From contig NZ_JAKJSD010000017.1 of assembly GCF_029029505.1 (NCBI RefSeq), forward strand, positions 30,391 through 94,390: 64,000 nucleotides of DNA, in the 5' to 3' direction. The stretch comes from Ancylomarina sp. DW003. GTDB taxonomy: Bacteria; Bacteroidota; Bacteroidia; Bacteroidales; Marinifilaceae. A model generated the notes under the pieces. It saw nothing but the letters and a program-made list of their open reading frames with translations, ran no database searches and was not told where the DNA came from. Made by a program: the position numbers and the translations under genes. The stretch's first letter is position 1, and every line of letters begins with the position of its first letter. Shown here one piece after another: positions 36,282 through 45,627 of the stretch.

Positions 36282-36859
36282 ATGAATAATTTGAAAACCT
36301 ACCTCCACAACCTACCCAACAGATAAATATACTAATCAGCTTCTTTCTGGAAAACGAGACTTTATTATCTCCAGGCCTCATCCGAATCCTTGATCAATCC
36401 CAATTGGAGCTAAAAGATCTTTTAGACCTCAAGTTTGAACTCGAGAGGAAAGTGTCTTTATTCGAAGCTATTGAGACAGTGTTACAATATCCACGATATT
36501 TCATGTCTGATTCACCTAAAAAGCTAGTTCAGTCCTATTCACAAGAAAAGCACTTCCGACGCTTCTCACCAGTCCTAAACACCTTTATAGTATATGCCAA
36601 CGACATCGCAAAGGAGATGCTGAACGCTAATAACGAACTCGTTGAGGCTTTACCACCACTATATCAAAATATCCTCAACAAAAGCCGAAGAAATAGGAGA
36701 GAAGGTTTTTGTAACACCCTGCAAAAAATTGTCTACGAACAAGCCTATCCAACCAACCTAACCAAAAAATGCCATCGTATTACAAACCAAATTTCAGAGC
36801 AATGCATGAACAAAGATTCTTTTGAACTCATTCTCTCTACTTTCAATTTAAAAATCTAA
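36282..36859 (+). CDS. Hypothetical protein of the element, probably frameshifted near its 5' end
   Basis: The open frame ending at 36859 has no good ATG; its first usual start codon is TTG 36404. The frame is open back to 36290 and reads plausible protein (QINILISFFLENETLLSPG). ATG 36282 opens MNNLKTYLHNLPN in another frame and meets a stop at 36324. A one-base change near 36318-36323 would join them into one protein of about 190 aa. So this is either a decayed gene, a sequencing error or a frameshift. The C-terminal part is basic and helical (KLVQSYSQEKHFRRFSP) without a recognised domain. Confidence 0.5.
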
Positions 36860-36964
36860 GTAAATGATCAATGTTGTAAACTTAAAAACTGCTGATTTTT
36901 ATTAATTAGCTGTTGTTTATTTCTTAACTATCAGGTTAAGTTTGGTTGTACTTGATTTGCTTGA

Positions 36965-36984
36965 AACAAAATTATAATTTTGTT
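36965..36984. promoter_or_regulatory. Perfect 20-bp palindrome at the KAP NTPase promoter
   Basis: AACAAAATTA followed by TAATTTTGTT is a perfect inverted repeat. It contains TAATTTTG (36975-36982), a -7-like box, about 70 bases before the KAP start codon. It could be an operator that represses the gene. The 194-base gap holds nothing else clear. Confidence 0.5.
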
Positions 36985-37053
36985 TTCAATTCTAAAGTGG
37001 CAAAATGTTGCTTTATTAAAGAGTAAGACATAGTTATATATTATAAAAACTGA

Positions 37054-40000
37054 ATGGCAATAAAAACTTTTTCACGAACTCAGAAATTAGATAGTTATTT
37101 CTCTAAAGTATGGTCCCCACAAGGTTTAATATTTTTCGTAGGACTAACATTTGTTACGGCAGGTATCGGACCAATAGGTGATTTTGTAAATTGGGTGCTT
37201 GATCAGAATTACTTCCCTGAAATGAATTACTCAAACCAATATTTTCAGTTTGGAATTCTCATTTTATCACTCATATGTTGTTCGAATCAAATAAGGTTAT
37301 TCTATAGAAAATACCAATATTCTAATATTCAAAATTCTTACTTTTTTTTCGCCATAGTTTTATGGCTAATGTTTCGATTTTATCCTCATAAAGGATGGCA
37401 GTTCACAACACTAAAGGTTTATTCCGATCTATATTTATGGGATATTATAATTGCTTCTAATTTAATTTATTGGGTATTCTCTTTCCATAAAAGTAGAATC
37501 TTACGCAAGAGTTTGAGCTATGTATGGAAATTTATTGAATTTCTCAAGACAAGATTATTAGAAAAGATCGGTCCTACCTCTGATAATATATTTTATTTTT
37601 TTGTAATAAATATATTGTGGATTTTAATGTATGGTATAATTAAAGATATTATTGGTTTTGATCTTAACGATATTCTCTTAAATGGTTTAATGTTTATCTT
37701 AGGAGCATATCTTCTTATGTATATGCTATTTCTTTTTTTTTGGCTTTCAGACTATATTGAGACAGAACTTAAAAAAAATGATCAATCAAATAAAACTTTT
37801 TTTTCTGAAGACACTCCTATCGCTCCCCAAAAAGACATCCAATCTAACCCCGTTTACGAGAAAATTGCTGTTGATTTGGCAACAAAACTTACTACTCAAA
37901 CCTTTCGTAAAGCATTTTCCGTTGGGATTGTAGGGCCTTGGGGTGCTGGTAAATCTTCTTTTATCAATCATGTAATTCAAATAGCAGAAAATCATGATAA
38001 TGGTAATAAGAAAATAGAACCAATCATTTTCTATCCCGCCTACAATCATTCACCAGAACAAATCATTAATGATTTCTTTGCAACTCTTATCGAAAGCTTA
38101 AAAAAATATGATGGTCGCCTAAAATCAACCCTGATTTCTTACTCCTTGAAATTGGTTGAAGCAACGGTCAATAAAAAAAGAGATTTCCAAACAATACTCT
38201 CTCCTGACAACTATTTAACGCGCAATCGACCAGTTTATCAGCTTTATAAAGATATTTCTGAGATTATTAAAAGTTTGCCAGTGAAGCCCATTATTGTAAT
38301 TGATGATATTGACCGCCTCAAAGCCGATGAAATACTGGAAGTGTTACGTATCATTCGTAATACTGCCAACTTTCCCAATACAGTCTTCTTAGTTGCTTTC
38401 GACAAAGAATTTATCACACAATCTCTAAAAGAAGATAATCCATGTTTTTCCAAAAATTATATCGACAAATACTTTCAGTTAGAATTATATCTGCCACAAA
38501 ATAAAAATAAAACACTAAGATTATATTTTTTAGATTTACTTTTCACACGTTTTAAAAAAGTCAGTTCAAATAAAAAAAGGATCTACAATGAATTCAAATC
38601 TGATATTGTAGACCCAGAAAATGTACCTTTTGATCGTTTCTGCAATAATCATCGTGATGTGATAAGAATTTTTAATTCATATATTCTCCATATTGAATTA
38701 TTAAAAGGAGAGCAAGAAATTCACTATATCGACTTATTATATTTTATTATTTTAAAATCAAAATACAATTCAATAACAAATTTTATTTATAGGAACTTTT
38801 TAGATTTCTTCTACTTAAAAGAAGGGGGGAGTAGATGGTGTTACAAGGCTGATGTTGAAAAATCAAATACCGACGGTGACGGTCCATGTATTATTGAAAC
38901 CTATTTTAAAGATCATCCTGATATTTTTAATTTATCATCTATCGATCACGAAGAACTGCTTCTGCTATTAGAAACTCTTTTTGGTAAATTTGATGGTAAA
39001 TCACATAATGTATCGGATCCCAAACTTAGAATCTTCGCACCTAACAGAACTGATATTTATTTCAATCTTCTTTTAGATTCTAATACTTTGCCTAGAGTAC
39101 AGTTCTTAAATAATTTTAAAACCTATCCTCAAATTGATTTTTTAAATTATTTAGATGAAATAACTAACAAGAAAACACATTCAATTTTAACCAAGGAAAT
39201 TGACGATGAAATTTTTTCTTATACCTATTCGACCGTTCATAATCTAAATGAATTTGATAATGTTATTGCTACTCATTTATATTTAAAAGAACACAATAAT
39301 GATTTAATTTCACTTTTAGATCAATTAATAAATTTTAATGATTTTAAAGTGCAGAATATTAGTAGTGTTAAAGAGTTTTTTTGTCACTTAATTGAAACTT
39401 TTGGAACAAAAAACACATTCAATATTACACTTGAGAAACGCTTTGAGGTTTATAATTTAATTGACAAGCAATATTCCGAAGCTAAAAAAGTAGAAGCGTT
39501 TTCATCAGATGAATTTAATTCTAAACAGGTTATAAGTCATTTACCTTTAAGAAAGCAATTAGTTGATGAAGTAATTAATAACTTACCAACTTACGATATA
39601 AATTATTCAAATTGGATCTTTAGTAATTTACAGTCCGAGGATATTGATAATAAAGAAGTATTGGTGAAACTTTTCGAATTTGTAAGAGTCAAGAGCCCTA
39701 AGAATCCTGTAAGCGTAAGTGAGCTAACACATGAGGAGTCAACCTTTCTAGATCTATTCAAAATTATAGACGCAGATATCTTAATAAAAAATAAGGTGGT
39801 TGAAAGTAACAGTGTATTAATAGATATCTACAAAATAAATTATTTCTTACATAAAGATTTGCCCTATAAAGATAGAGTATTTGCGTTGAAGCGTATCCTA
39901 GATTCTTTAGAATATATTGATTGCAAAAAAATAGGTTTTTCAAATGAAAAAGAAATTTTAGATCTTCGTTCTTTACTACTAAGCCAACACTTAAAAGATA

Positions 40001-40641
40001 ATCCAAAATTCAGTATAGGACTAATTGAACTTACAGCATCTGAAATGGATGTAAGCTCATCTGAAACGGTTAGAGAAGAATTTAAGCGAATACTTTTTAA
40101 TTCCGCGGAAAATCTAAGATACTTTTTAGAAAAATTTACATTTCGAAAGTCGAAATATAGATTTGAACCAGACAATGCAATAGATAAAATATTTATTTCA
40201 TTTCTTGCTTTTAAAAATATCCTTGAAGAATCTAAATTTAATGACTTAGATTTTGTTAAGGAATACATTAAATTTCTTGATGTTTATATATTGATGCACG
40301 CAAGTGATAGTCATGACACCATTTTTAAATTCAAGCACATATCAATAAATGGAGGAAATATAATTGATAAGTCATCCAATAGTTATCCTGATTCTATGAT
40401 AGTTTTTAAATTACTAAAAGTAGATTACCCAGTAAACTTAAATCATCATGATAATAATAAATCTCTATTCTATTTGAGAAGAGGAGAGTATATTCTACTC
40501 TATAATGCGAATGATAACTTTGATTCAATTGCTAAGAACTATAAAAAGATTTATCCAGAAGAAGAGTTAACCTTAATAGACGGTAAATTAAAAGTTAATG
40601 ATGATGTTGTCGGAGAAACATTCTACTCAAGCGAAGATTAA
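37054..40641 (+). CDS. KAP family P-loop NTPase with six N-terminal membrane helices
   Basis: This 1195-aa protein has six hydrophobic segments in the first 240 residues, then a KAP-type NTPase. Walker A, GPWGAGKSSF, lies near residues 294-303 and Walker B, IIVIDDIDRL, near 413-422. IRNTANFPNTVFLVAFDKEFI follows, as is usual for KAP. KAP NTPases typically carry membrane helices inside the NTPase domain, whereas here they precede it. The 700-residue C-terminal part is helical, charged and unrecognised. KAP proteins occur in defence islands, and the neighbouring restriction-like operon supports a defence role. That role is inferred, not shown. Confidence 0.85.
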   Translation: MAIKTFSRTQKLDSYFSKVWSPQGLIFFVGLTFVTAGIGPIGDFVNWVLDQNYFPEMNYSNQYFQFGILILSLICCSNQIRLFYRKYQYSNIQNSYFFFAIVLWLMFRFYPHKGWQFTTLKVYSDLYLWDIIIASNLIYWVFSFHKSRILRKSLSYVWKFIEFLKTRLLEKIGPTSDNIFYFFVINILWILMYGIIKDIIGFDLNDILLNGLMFILGAYLLMYMLFLFFWLSDYIETELKKNDQSNKTFFSEDTPIAPQKDIQSNPVYEKIAVDLATKLTTQTFRKAFSVGIVGPWGAGKSSFINHVIQIAENHDNGNKKIEPIIFYPAYNHSPEQIINDFFATLIESLKKYDGRLKSTLISYSLKLVEATVNKKRDFQTILSPDNYLTRNRPVYQLYKDISEIIKSLPVKPIIVIDDIDRLKADEILEVLRIIRNTANFPNTVFLVAFDKEFITQSLKEDNPCFSKNYIDKYFQLELYLPQNKNKTLRLYFLDLLFTRFKKVSSNKKRIYNEFKSDIVDPENVPFDRFCNNHRDVIRIFNSYILHIELLKGEQEIHYIDLLYFIILKSKYNSITNFIYRNFLDFFYLKEGGSRWCYKADVEKSNTDGDGPCIIETYFKDHPDIFNLSSIDHEELLLLLETLFGKFDGKSHNVSDPKLRIFAPNRTDIYFNLLLDSNTLPRVQFLNNFKTYPQIDFLNYLDEITNKKTHSILTKEIDDEIFSYTYSTVHNLNEFDNVIATHLYLKEHNNDLISLLDQLINFNDFKVQNISSVKEFFCHLIETFGTKNTFNITLEKRFEVYNLIDKQYSEAKKVEAFSSDEFNSKQVISHLPLRKQLVDEVINNLPTYDINYSNWIFSNLQSEDIDNKEVLVKLFEFVRVKSPKNPVSVSELTHEESTFLDLFKIIDADILIKNKVVESNSVLIDIYKINYFLHKDLPYKDRVFALKRILDSLEYIDCKKIGFSNEKEILDLRSLLLSQHLKDNPKFSIGLIELTASEMDVSSSETVREEFKRILFNSAENLRYFLEKFTFRKSKYRFEPDNAIDKIFISFLAFKNILEESKFNDLDFVKEYIKFLDVYILMHASDSHDTIFKFKHISINGGNIIDKSSNSYPDSMIVFKLLKVDYPVNLNHHDNNKSLFYLRRGEYILLYNANDNFDSIAKNYKKIYPEEELTLIDGKLKVNDDVVGETFYSSED

Positions 40642-40788
40642 AGCAATAAAATGAATCATTATAAATAACCTTGCGTGTTTATTGTTCTATGACAAAAAAT
40701 GGAAGCACTCTTTTATTCTGATTCATTAATTTTAGTTTAGATTTTCTATACTTTAGTATCCAAAATAAAAACATCATGATTTGTCTTG

Positions 40789-40959
40789 GTGAATACTAAA
40801 AAAGAATATCAATTAATGTGTCTAGAGAAGAAAGGATTGATGGCAATGGGTTTAATCAGCGAGCCGCTGACTTCAGCAAAGTTAAGAGCCGATGAACTTT
40901 TTAAAATTGCATTAGCAATCGAACTAGATCCAGGTGATAAGTTTAAAGAGATTTTATAA
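40789..40959 (+). CDS. Small ORF upstream of hsdM, 56 aa, GTG start
   Basis: A frame from GTG 40789 (TTG 40786 is an alternative) to TAA 40959 encodes a short helical protein: NTKKEYQLMCLEKKGLMAMG, then LTSAKLRADELFKIALAIEL and DPGDKFKEIL. The sequence looks coding, with a balanced mix of hydrophobic and charged residues, and the frame ends 26 bp before hsdM. It may be the first gene of the restriction-like operon, perhaps a regulator or antitoxin-like protein, or the remnant of a longer gene. I recognise no family. Confidence 0.45.
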   Translation: MNTKKEYQLMCLEKKGLMAMGLISEPLTSAKLRADELFKIALAIELDPGDKFKEIL

Positions 40960-40985
40960 ACTTGAAAGTAAAGAAGAGCTAAGAT

Positions 40986-42572
40986 ATGCTATCAAAAGAG
41001 ATACAAAACAAAGTCCAAAATTTGTGGGATAGATTATGGGCAGGAGGACTTGCAAATCCGATTACAGCTATTGAGCAAATTTCCTATTTGCTTTTTATGA
41101 AACGCTTAGAGGAGTTTAAAAAAGATGTTCCAGATAATTACAAATGGAGTTTATATAAAGATATTGATGAAAATTCAGTTGTTGAGAGAGTCAATGAGGT
41201 TTTCAAATATATCCAAACTGAGTTGAGTGCAGATAATGAACCTTTTGCCCAGGCAATGAAGAGTGCCAATTTTGAAATTGATAATTCATCTTTATTAAAA
41301 AGTGCAATGGAGTTTATTGATTCTATCTACATAGAGATTTATAAAGAAGTTGAAAAGAATCAACACTTTAATGATATACAGGGTGATGTATACGAACATC
41401 TTTTAAAACATACTTCAGAGGCTGGTAAGAATGGTCAATTTAGAACACCAAGACATATCATCCATATGATGGCTAATATCCTTAAGCCAGATGTCGATGG
41501 TAAAATTTGTGACGTAGCATCTGGAACAGGAGGATTTTTAGTTGGAGCATATCAATACATTATTACTAAGAATTCTGAAAAGACAGAAATTGATGACGAT
41601 GGATTAATAAAAGGTATTGATGGTAAAAAGTTAAAAGCGAGGAAAAGAAAAACTCTTGAAGAAAATACTTTTTATGGATTCGATTTGGATAAAACCATGG
41701 TGCGAATTGGAGTGATGAACATGATGATGCACGGAATTTCAAAACCTCACATTATTAATCTAGATACACTGTCTGATAATTATGAAGAGTGGTATGCCAA
41801 TGAATTATCTGTTGACTTTAAGGAAAAGGATAAAAGTTCATTAGTAAATCCAAAATTACAAGGTCAGTTTAAATACATTTTGGCAAATCCTCCTTTTACT
41901 GGTAAAATAGATAGTATAGGAGTAAGTGAAAATTTAGATCGTGTTTATCCTCCTAAATATGAAGATAAAAAACAGACCAAGAGAAAAAAACAGACTGTAC
42001 AGTCTGAGCTCCTGTTTCTCGAGCGTATCATTTATATGCTGGAAGAAGGTGGTAAAGCCGCTGTCATTGTACCTGAAGGAGTTCTATTTAATTCTGGAGG
42101 TGCTTATAAAAAGATTCGGGAAATTTTAATGACAGATTGTGATTTAAATGGAGTTATTTCATTGCCAAGTGGAGTATTCCAACCTTATACTGGAGTAAAA
42201 ACTTCCATTTTAATATTTACAAAACGTAAATGGAAAAATGGAATAGACAAAACTCAAAACACAGATGTTTGGTTCTATGGAATGGAATCAGATGGCTACA
42301 CCTTGGACGCTAATAGGAAAAGATTTAAAGAATCTCCTCTTCCAGAAGTACTTTCACAGTGGGATGATAGAAATCATACCTCTCAAGATGATAGAAAAAT
42401 AGAACATTTTAATATCCCATTAGTAGAAATTAAAGAGAATGATTTTGAATTGAATTTCAATCTTTATAAAGAGTTTGTTTATATCCCTCAAGAACTCAAA
42501 TCTTCACAAGAATTATTAAAAGAGATTAAAAGTATTGAATTAGAGGTGTCTGAACTACTAAATGAATTATAA
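40986..42572 (+). CDS. hsdM: Type I restriction-modification DNA methyltransferase subunit (N6-adenine)
   Basis: HsdM transfers methyl from SAM to adenine within a target set by HsdS. The 528-aa protein has the helical HsdM N-terminal domain (about 8-140), SAM motif I (CDVASGTGGFLVGAY, about 174-188) and the catalytic motif NPPF at 301-304. A type I-specific segment (HLLKHTSEAGKNGQFRTPRHI) precedes motif I. It is 2 bp from hsdS. No hsdR is found anywhere in the window; the operon continues instead into an ATPase and an HNH nuclease. Confidence 0.95.
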   Translation: MLSKEIQNKVQNLWDRLWAGGLANPITAIEQISYLLFMKRLEEFKKDVPDNYKWSLYKDIDENSVVERVNEVFKYIQTELSADNEPFAQAMKSANFEIDNSSLLKSAMEFIDSIYIEIYKEVEKNQHFNDIQGDVYEHLLKHTSEAGKNGQFRTPRHIIHMMANILKPDVDGKICDVASGTGGFLVGAYQYIITKNSEKTEIDDDGLIKGIDGKKLKARKRKTLEENTFYGFDLDKTMVRIGVMNMMMHGISKPHIINLDTLSDNYEEWYANELSVDFKEKDKSSLVNPKLQGQFKYILANPPFTGKIDSIGVSENLDRVYPPKYEDKKQTKRKKQTVQSELLFLERIIYMLEEGGKAAVIVPEGVLFNSGGAYKKIREILMTDCDLNGVISLPSGVFQPYTGVKTSILIFTKRKWKNGIDKTQNTDVWFYGMESDGYTLDANRKRFKESPLPEVLSQWDDRNHTSQDDRKIEHFNIPLVEIKENDFELNFNLYKEFVYIPQELKSSQELLKEIKSIELEVSELLNEL

Positions 42573-42574
42573 AC

Positions 42575-43978
42575 ATGACATTAAATATTGGTTCTTTATA
42601 TAATTCGTTTTCCGGTCATGCTTTTAAAAGCAAAGATTTTTTTGATAATGGTATACCATTAATAAGGATTGGAGACATAAATAATTCAAAGGTTGAATTT
42701 TCTAATTCCACAGTTTATTTACCAAGTCATTTTCAAGAAAAGTATGAAAAATTTCTTGTGAAAAAAGGTGATGTCTTAATTGGCTTATCAGGTGCTTCAC
42801 TTGGTAAATTTGGAATTTACGATAAAAAAGAAGTAGCACTTATTAATCAAAGAATCCTAGTGCTGCGAGAAACTTCAGATTTAAGATCTTCAACGGATTA
42901 TTTATCCTATTATTTGAATATTTTACAAGAAGCTATTAAATATAGAGCAGTTGGTGGTGCACAGCCAAATATAAGTCCATCCAAAATTTTAAAATTCGAA
43001 ATTAAACATCCTCTTGAAGATCAGTTGAAAATAGTAGCCCATCTAAACAAGATCCAAGATTTAATTGAGAAACGTACTCAAACAATTCAATTATTTGATG
43101 GATATATTCGTTCTGTTTTCTTAGAGATGTTTGGGGATCCATATTTGAACGAAATTGGTTATCCGAGGAAAAAATTGAAAGAAATAGTTAAAAAGGATAA
43201 GATAATAACTTACGGTATTGTTCAAGCTGGACCTCATGTTGATAATGGAATTCCATATATAAAATCAGGAAATATAAAAAATGGTGCAATTACAATTGAA
43301 AAGTTAAATAAAACATCAAGTGAAATTGCATTAAAATATGAGAGGTCAAGATGTTTTACAGGTGACCTTATAATGAGCATTAGAGCTACTGTAGGTGCAG
43401 TAGCAATATTACCTGAAGAATTGAATGGTGCAAATTTAACTCAAGGCACAGCTAGATTGTCATTAAATAATGATACTGTTGGGAATATCTTTATGTATTC
43501 GCTATTAAGCACTAGGGGAGCAAAGGCAATTATTAATAAATATGTTAAGGGGTCAACTTTTAAAGAAATATCATTAACAAAACTAAGAGAGTTAGAATTT
43601 CCTATTCCATCTAGAAGTGATCAGGCAATTTTTGAAAGGTTATATTTAAAATTTGCAGATTTAAAATCAAAATATATAATTCAAGTAGAAAAATTAAATA
43701 TACTATTTCAATCATCCCTTCAAAACGCATTTTCTGAAGATGCACAAATTGACGAAAATGAAATCTTTGATTCATTAATTCAAAATCTAAGCACTAGAGA
43801 ATTAAAAGAGGGAAATAGATTAGAGCATCTTGTAAATTGGATAAACAAAGAAAATTGTAAATTCAAAACGTTTGAACAATACGATGAAGCATGGAATAAA
43901 CTGCGTGAATTGGTTAATGATGGTAGTATTGAGCAATATTTAGACGATGATACAATAAAACTAAAACTTGCTAAATGA
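42575..43978 (+). CDS. hsdS: Type I restriction-modification specificity subunit
   Basis: HsdS reads the bipartite DNA target and docks HsdM. This 467-aa protein has TRD1 at about 1-140, the conserved central helix (QLKIVAHLNKIQDLIEKRTQ and following), TRD2 from about 190 (KIITYGIVQAGPHVDNGIPY) to 360, and a second coiled region. About 85 further charged residues (about 385-467) have no counterpart in ordinary HsdS. That tail could connect HsdS to the ATPase-HNH pair (inference). Its last codons overlap the ATPase start (ATGA). Confidence 0.93.
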   Translation: MTLNIGSLYNSFSGHAFKSKDFFDNGIPLIRIGDINNSKVEFSNSTVYLPSHFQEKYEKFLVKKGDVLIGLSGASLGKFGIYDKKEVALINQRILVLRETSDLRSSTDYLSYYLNILQEAIKYRAVGGAQPNISPSKILKFEIKHPLEDQLKIVAHLNKIQDLIEKRTQTIQLFDGYIRSVFLEMFGDPYLNEIGYPRKKLKEIVKKDKIITYGIVQAGPHVDNGIPYIKSGNIKNGAITIEKLNKTSSEIALKYERSRCFTGDLIMSIRATVGAVAILPEELNGANLTQGTARLSLNNDTVGNIFMYSLLSTRGAKAIINKYVKGSTFKEISLTKLRELEFPIPSRSDQAIFERLYLKFADLKSKYIIQVEKLNILFQSSLQNAFSEDAQIDENEIFDSLIQNLSTRELKEGNRLEHLVNWINKENCKFKTFEQYDEAWNKLRELVNDGSIEQYLDDDTIKLKLAK

Positions 43979-45621
43979 AACTATTAAACTTACAAATCAG
44001 TTCCGAGTATGGTAGCATCAAAGAAGATTTTCATTTGCAATTTAGAGATGTAGTTGATGATGCAATTGGAGAACGTACAGATTTGAATGAGTTCCATCCA
44101 TTTTGTTTTGCCGGTTTAAACGGAAGTGGTAAATCAAATGTATTGGAAGCTTTGGCGAATATTTTTTATCACATAGAATGTTGTGCTAATGTTAATCAGC
44201 CTGAGAACTTTAAAGAAGTGTTCAATCCACACACATGTAAGCCTGATGCTTTTGATTTAGAGTACTTAATTGGAAAAGAAGAAGATTATAAATTGGATGA
44301 TTTAATCAAAGTTAGGATATCAAAAGAAAAAGATAATCTACCTGAGATGTATTATCAAAATTACCCATTTGAAAAAGAGCCAATTGAAGTTCCAATTCTA
44401 GGCGATAAAAAAACTAAAATTCAATCATCTGCAAAATCTTATTTACCAGATCTTGTTATTGGTTATTCATCAGGTGAGAATGAGATTTTAAGTATACCTT
44501 TTCTTAAAACTCGATTATTACACTTTGATGAATATAAAACAGCTCTTATAGATAACACTAAGTATTCTGTACCTGAAAGCAGTCTTTTGTATATTGATTA
44601 TGAAATGAGTCAAGCGGTTTTGTTGGCTAATTTAATTTTTCAGGGTAAAGAAGTATTAAAGCCAATTCGTGAAGAAATTGGGATTTCTGATATTGTTCGT
44701 TTTCGAATGAATATTAATTCTCACCAAGATAAGTCCTCAAATTTATACCTTATAGACCAATACAATAAAATCATTGATAATTTTAAAAAATGTGCAACCA
44801 GCATTTTTGAAATTGAGGATGAAAAATTATTACTCGATTTTTATATCAATGATGCAACTATAGCAGCTTTTAAGAAGAATTTTCCTGATGGTATTTTTCA
44901 ATTGTTTCAAGCTTTTCAGATTTTATATACTCTAAATTATCATGATATTGATGAAGAGATAAAAACTGAAATCTACGAATCAAAAGGATACTATACCGAT
45001 GGTAAAGTGCCTAAGCCAAAACCTGCAGAAACAGTATTTCATTTCTTGGATTACTACATCAAAAAACAACACCCAGGCTCAGATGAAGAAATTCATTTGT
45101 TAATGAAGAACTTATCAGATGGTGAACAACAGTTTTTGCATACCATGGGTATTTGTCTCATGCTGGAAGGTAAAAGTGCATTACTACTTTTAGATGAACC
45201 TGAAACTCACTTTAATCCTGATTGGCGATCTAAATTTATCCGGACGTTAAAGAAAAGCCTGGAGCAATCAAAGAGTAACAATCTAATGCAGGATATTTTG
45301 ATTACATCACATTCTCCTTTCATTATATCCGATTGCTATCCCGATAAGGTAATTGTATTTAAAAATGGCGATTCTCCCGTTAATGCAATTGATCTTGATA
45401 TCCCAACATTTGGAACATCAGTAAATATTTTAACTCATAAAATATTCGGTAGTAGAAAATCAATATCTCAATTCTCATATGAAAAACTAAGTGAATATAG
45501 GCAACGATTTGATGAAGGTGAATCATTTGAAAGTATACAAGCAGAAGTGAATGAAAAATTTGGTGATTCCATTGAAAAACTATTACTACTTAAAGAATTA
45601 AACGAAAATTCTAAAAAATAA
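43975..45621 (+). CDS. Restriction-operon AAA/ABC-type ATPase (PtuA/OLD-like)
   Basis: This 548-aa SMC/ABC-type ATPase has Walker A GLNGSGKS at 47-54 in the N-terminal lobe, and the ABC signature LSDGEQQ near 379-385. Walker B follows as LLLLDEPETHFNPDW (about 402-416), with the switch His in TSHSPFII. The insert between lobes is helical and unrecognised. It has no TOPRIM domain, unlike OLD nucleases. It overlaps hsdS by four bases and is followed after 6 bp by an HNH nuclease. The ATPase-plus-HNH pairing mirrors Septu PtuA-PtuB. I infer that it is the energy-using sensor of a restriction effector taking the place of HsdR. Confidence 0.85.
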   Translation: MKLLNLQISSEYGSIKEDFHLQFRDVVDDAIGERTDLNEFHPFCFAGLNGSGKSNVLEALANIFYHIECCANVNQPENFKEVFNPHTCKPDAFDLEYLIGKEEDYKLDDLIKVRISKEKDNLPEMYYQNYPFEKEPIEVPILGDKKTKIQSSAKSYLPDLVIGYSSGENEILSIPFLKTRLLHFDEYKTALIDNTKYSVPESSLLYIDYEMSQAVLLANLIFQGKEVLKPIREEIGISDIVRFRMNINSHQDKSSNLYLIDQYNKIIDNFKKCATSIFEIEDEKLLLDFYINDATIAAFKKNFPDGIFQLFQAFQILYTLNYHDIDEEIKTEIYESKGYYTDGKVPKPKPAETVFHFLDYYIKKQHPGSDEEIHLLMKNLSDGEQQFLHTMGICLMLEGKSALLLLDEPETHFNPDWRSKFIRTLKKSLEQSKSNNLMQDILITSHSPFIISDCYPDKVIVFKNGDSPVNAIDLDIPTFGTSVNILTHKIFGSRKSISQFSYEKLSEYRQRFDEGESFESIQAEVNEKFGDSIEKLLLLKELNENSKK

Positions 45622-45627
45622 GTTCCT

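Noticed and set aside
37054..40641. Considered as a divergent HsdR for the adjacent hsdMS
   Set aside because: It has KAP-type Walker motifs and membrane helices, but no DEAD-type helicase motifs or PD-(D/E)xK nuclease site, and has its own promoter region 345 bp before hsdM.
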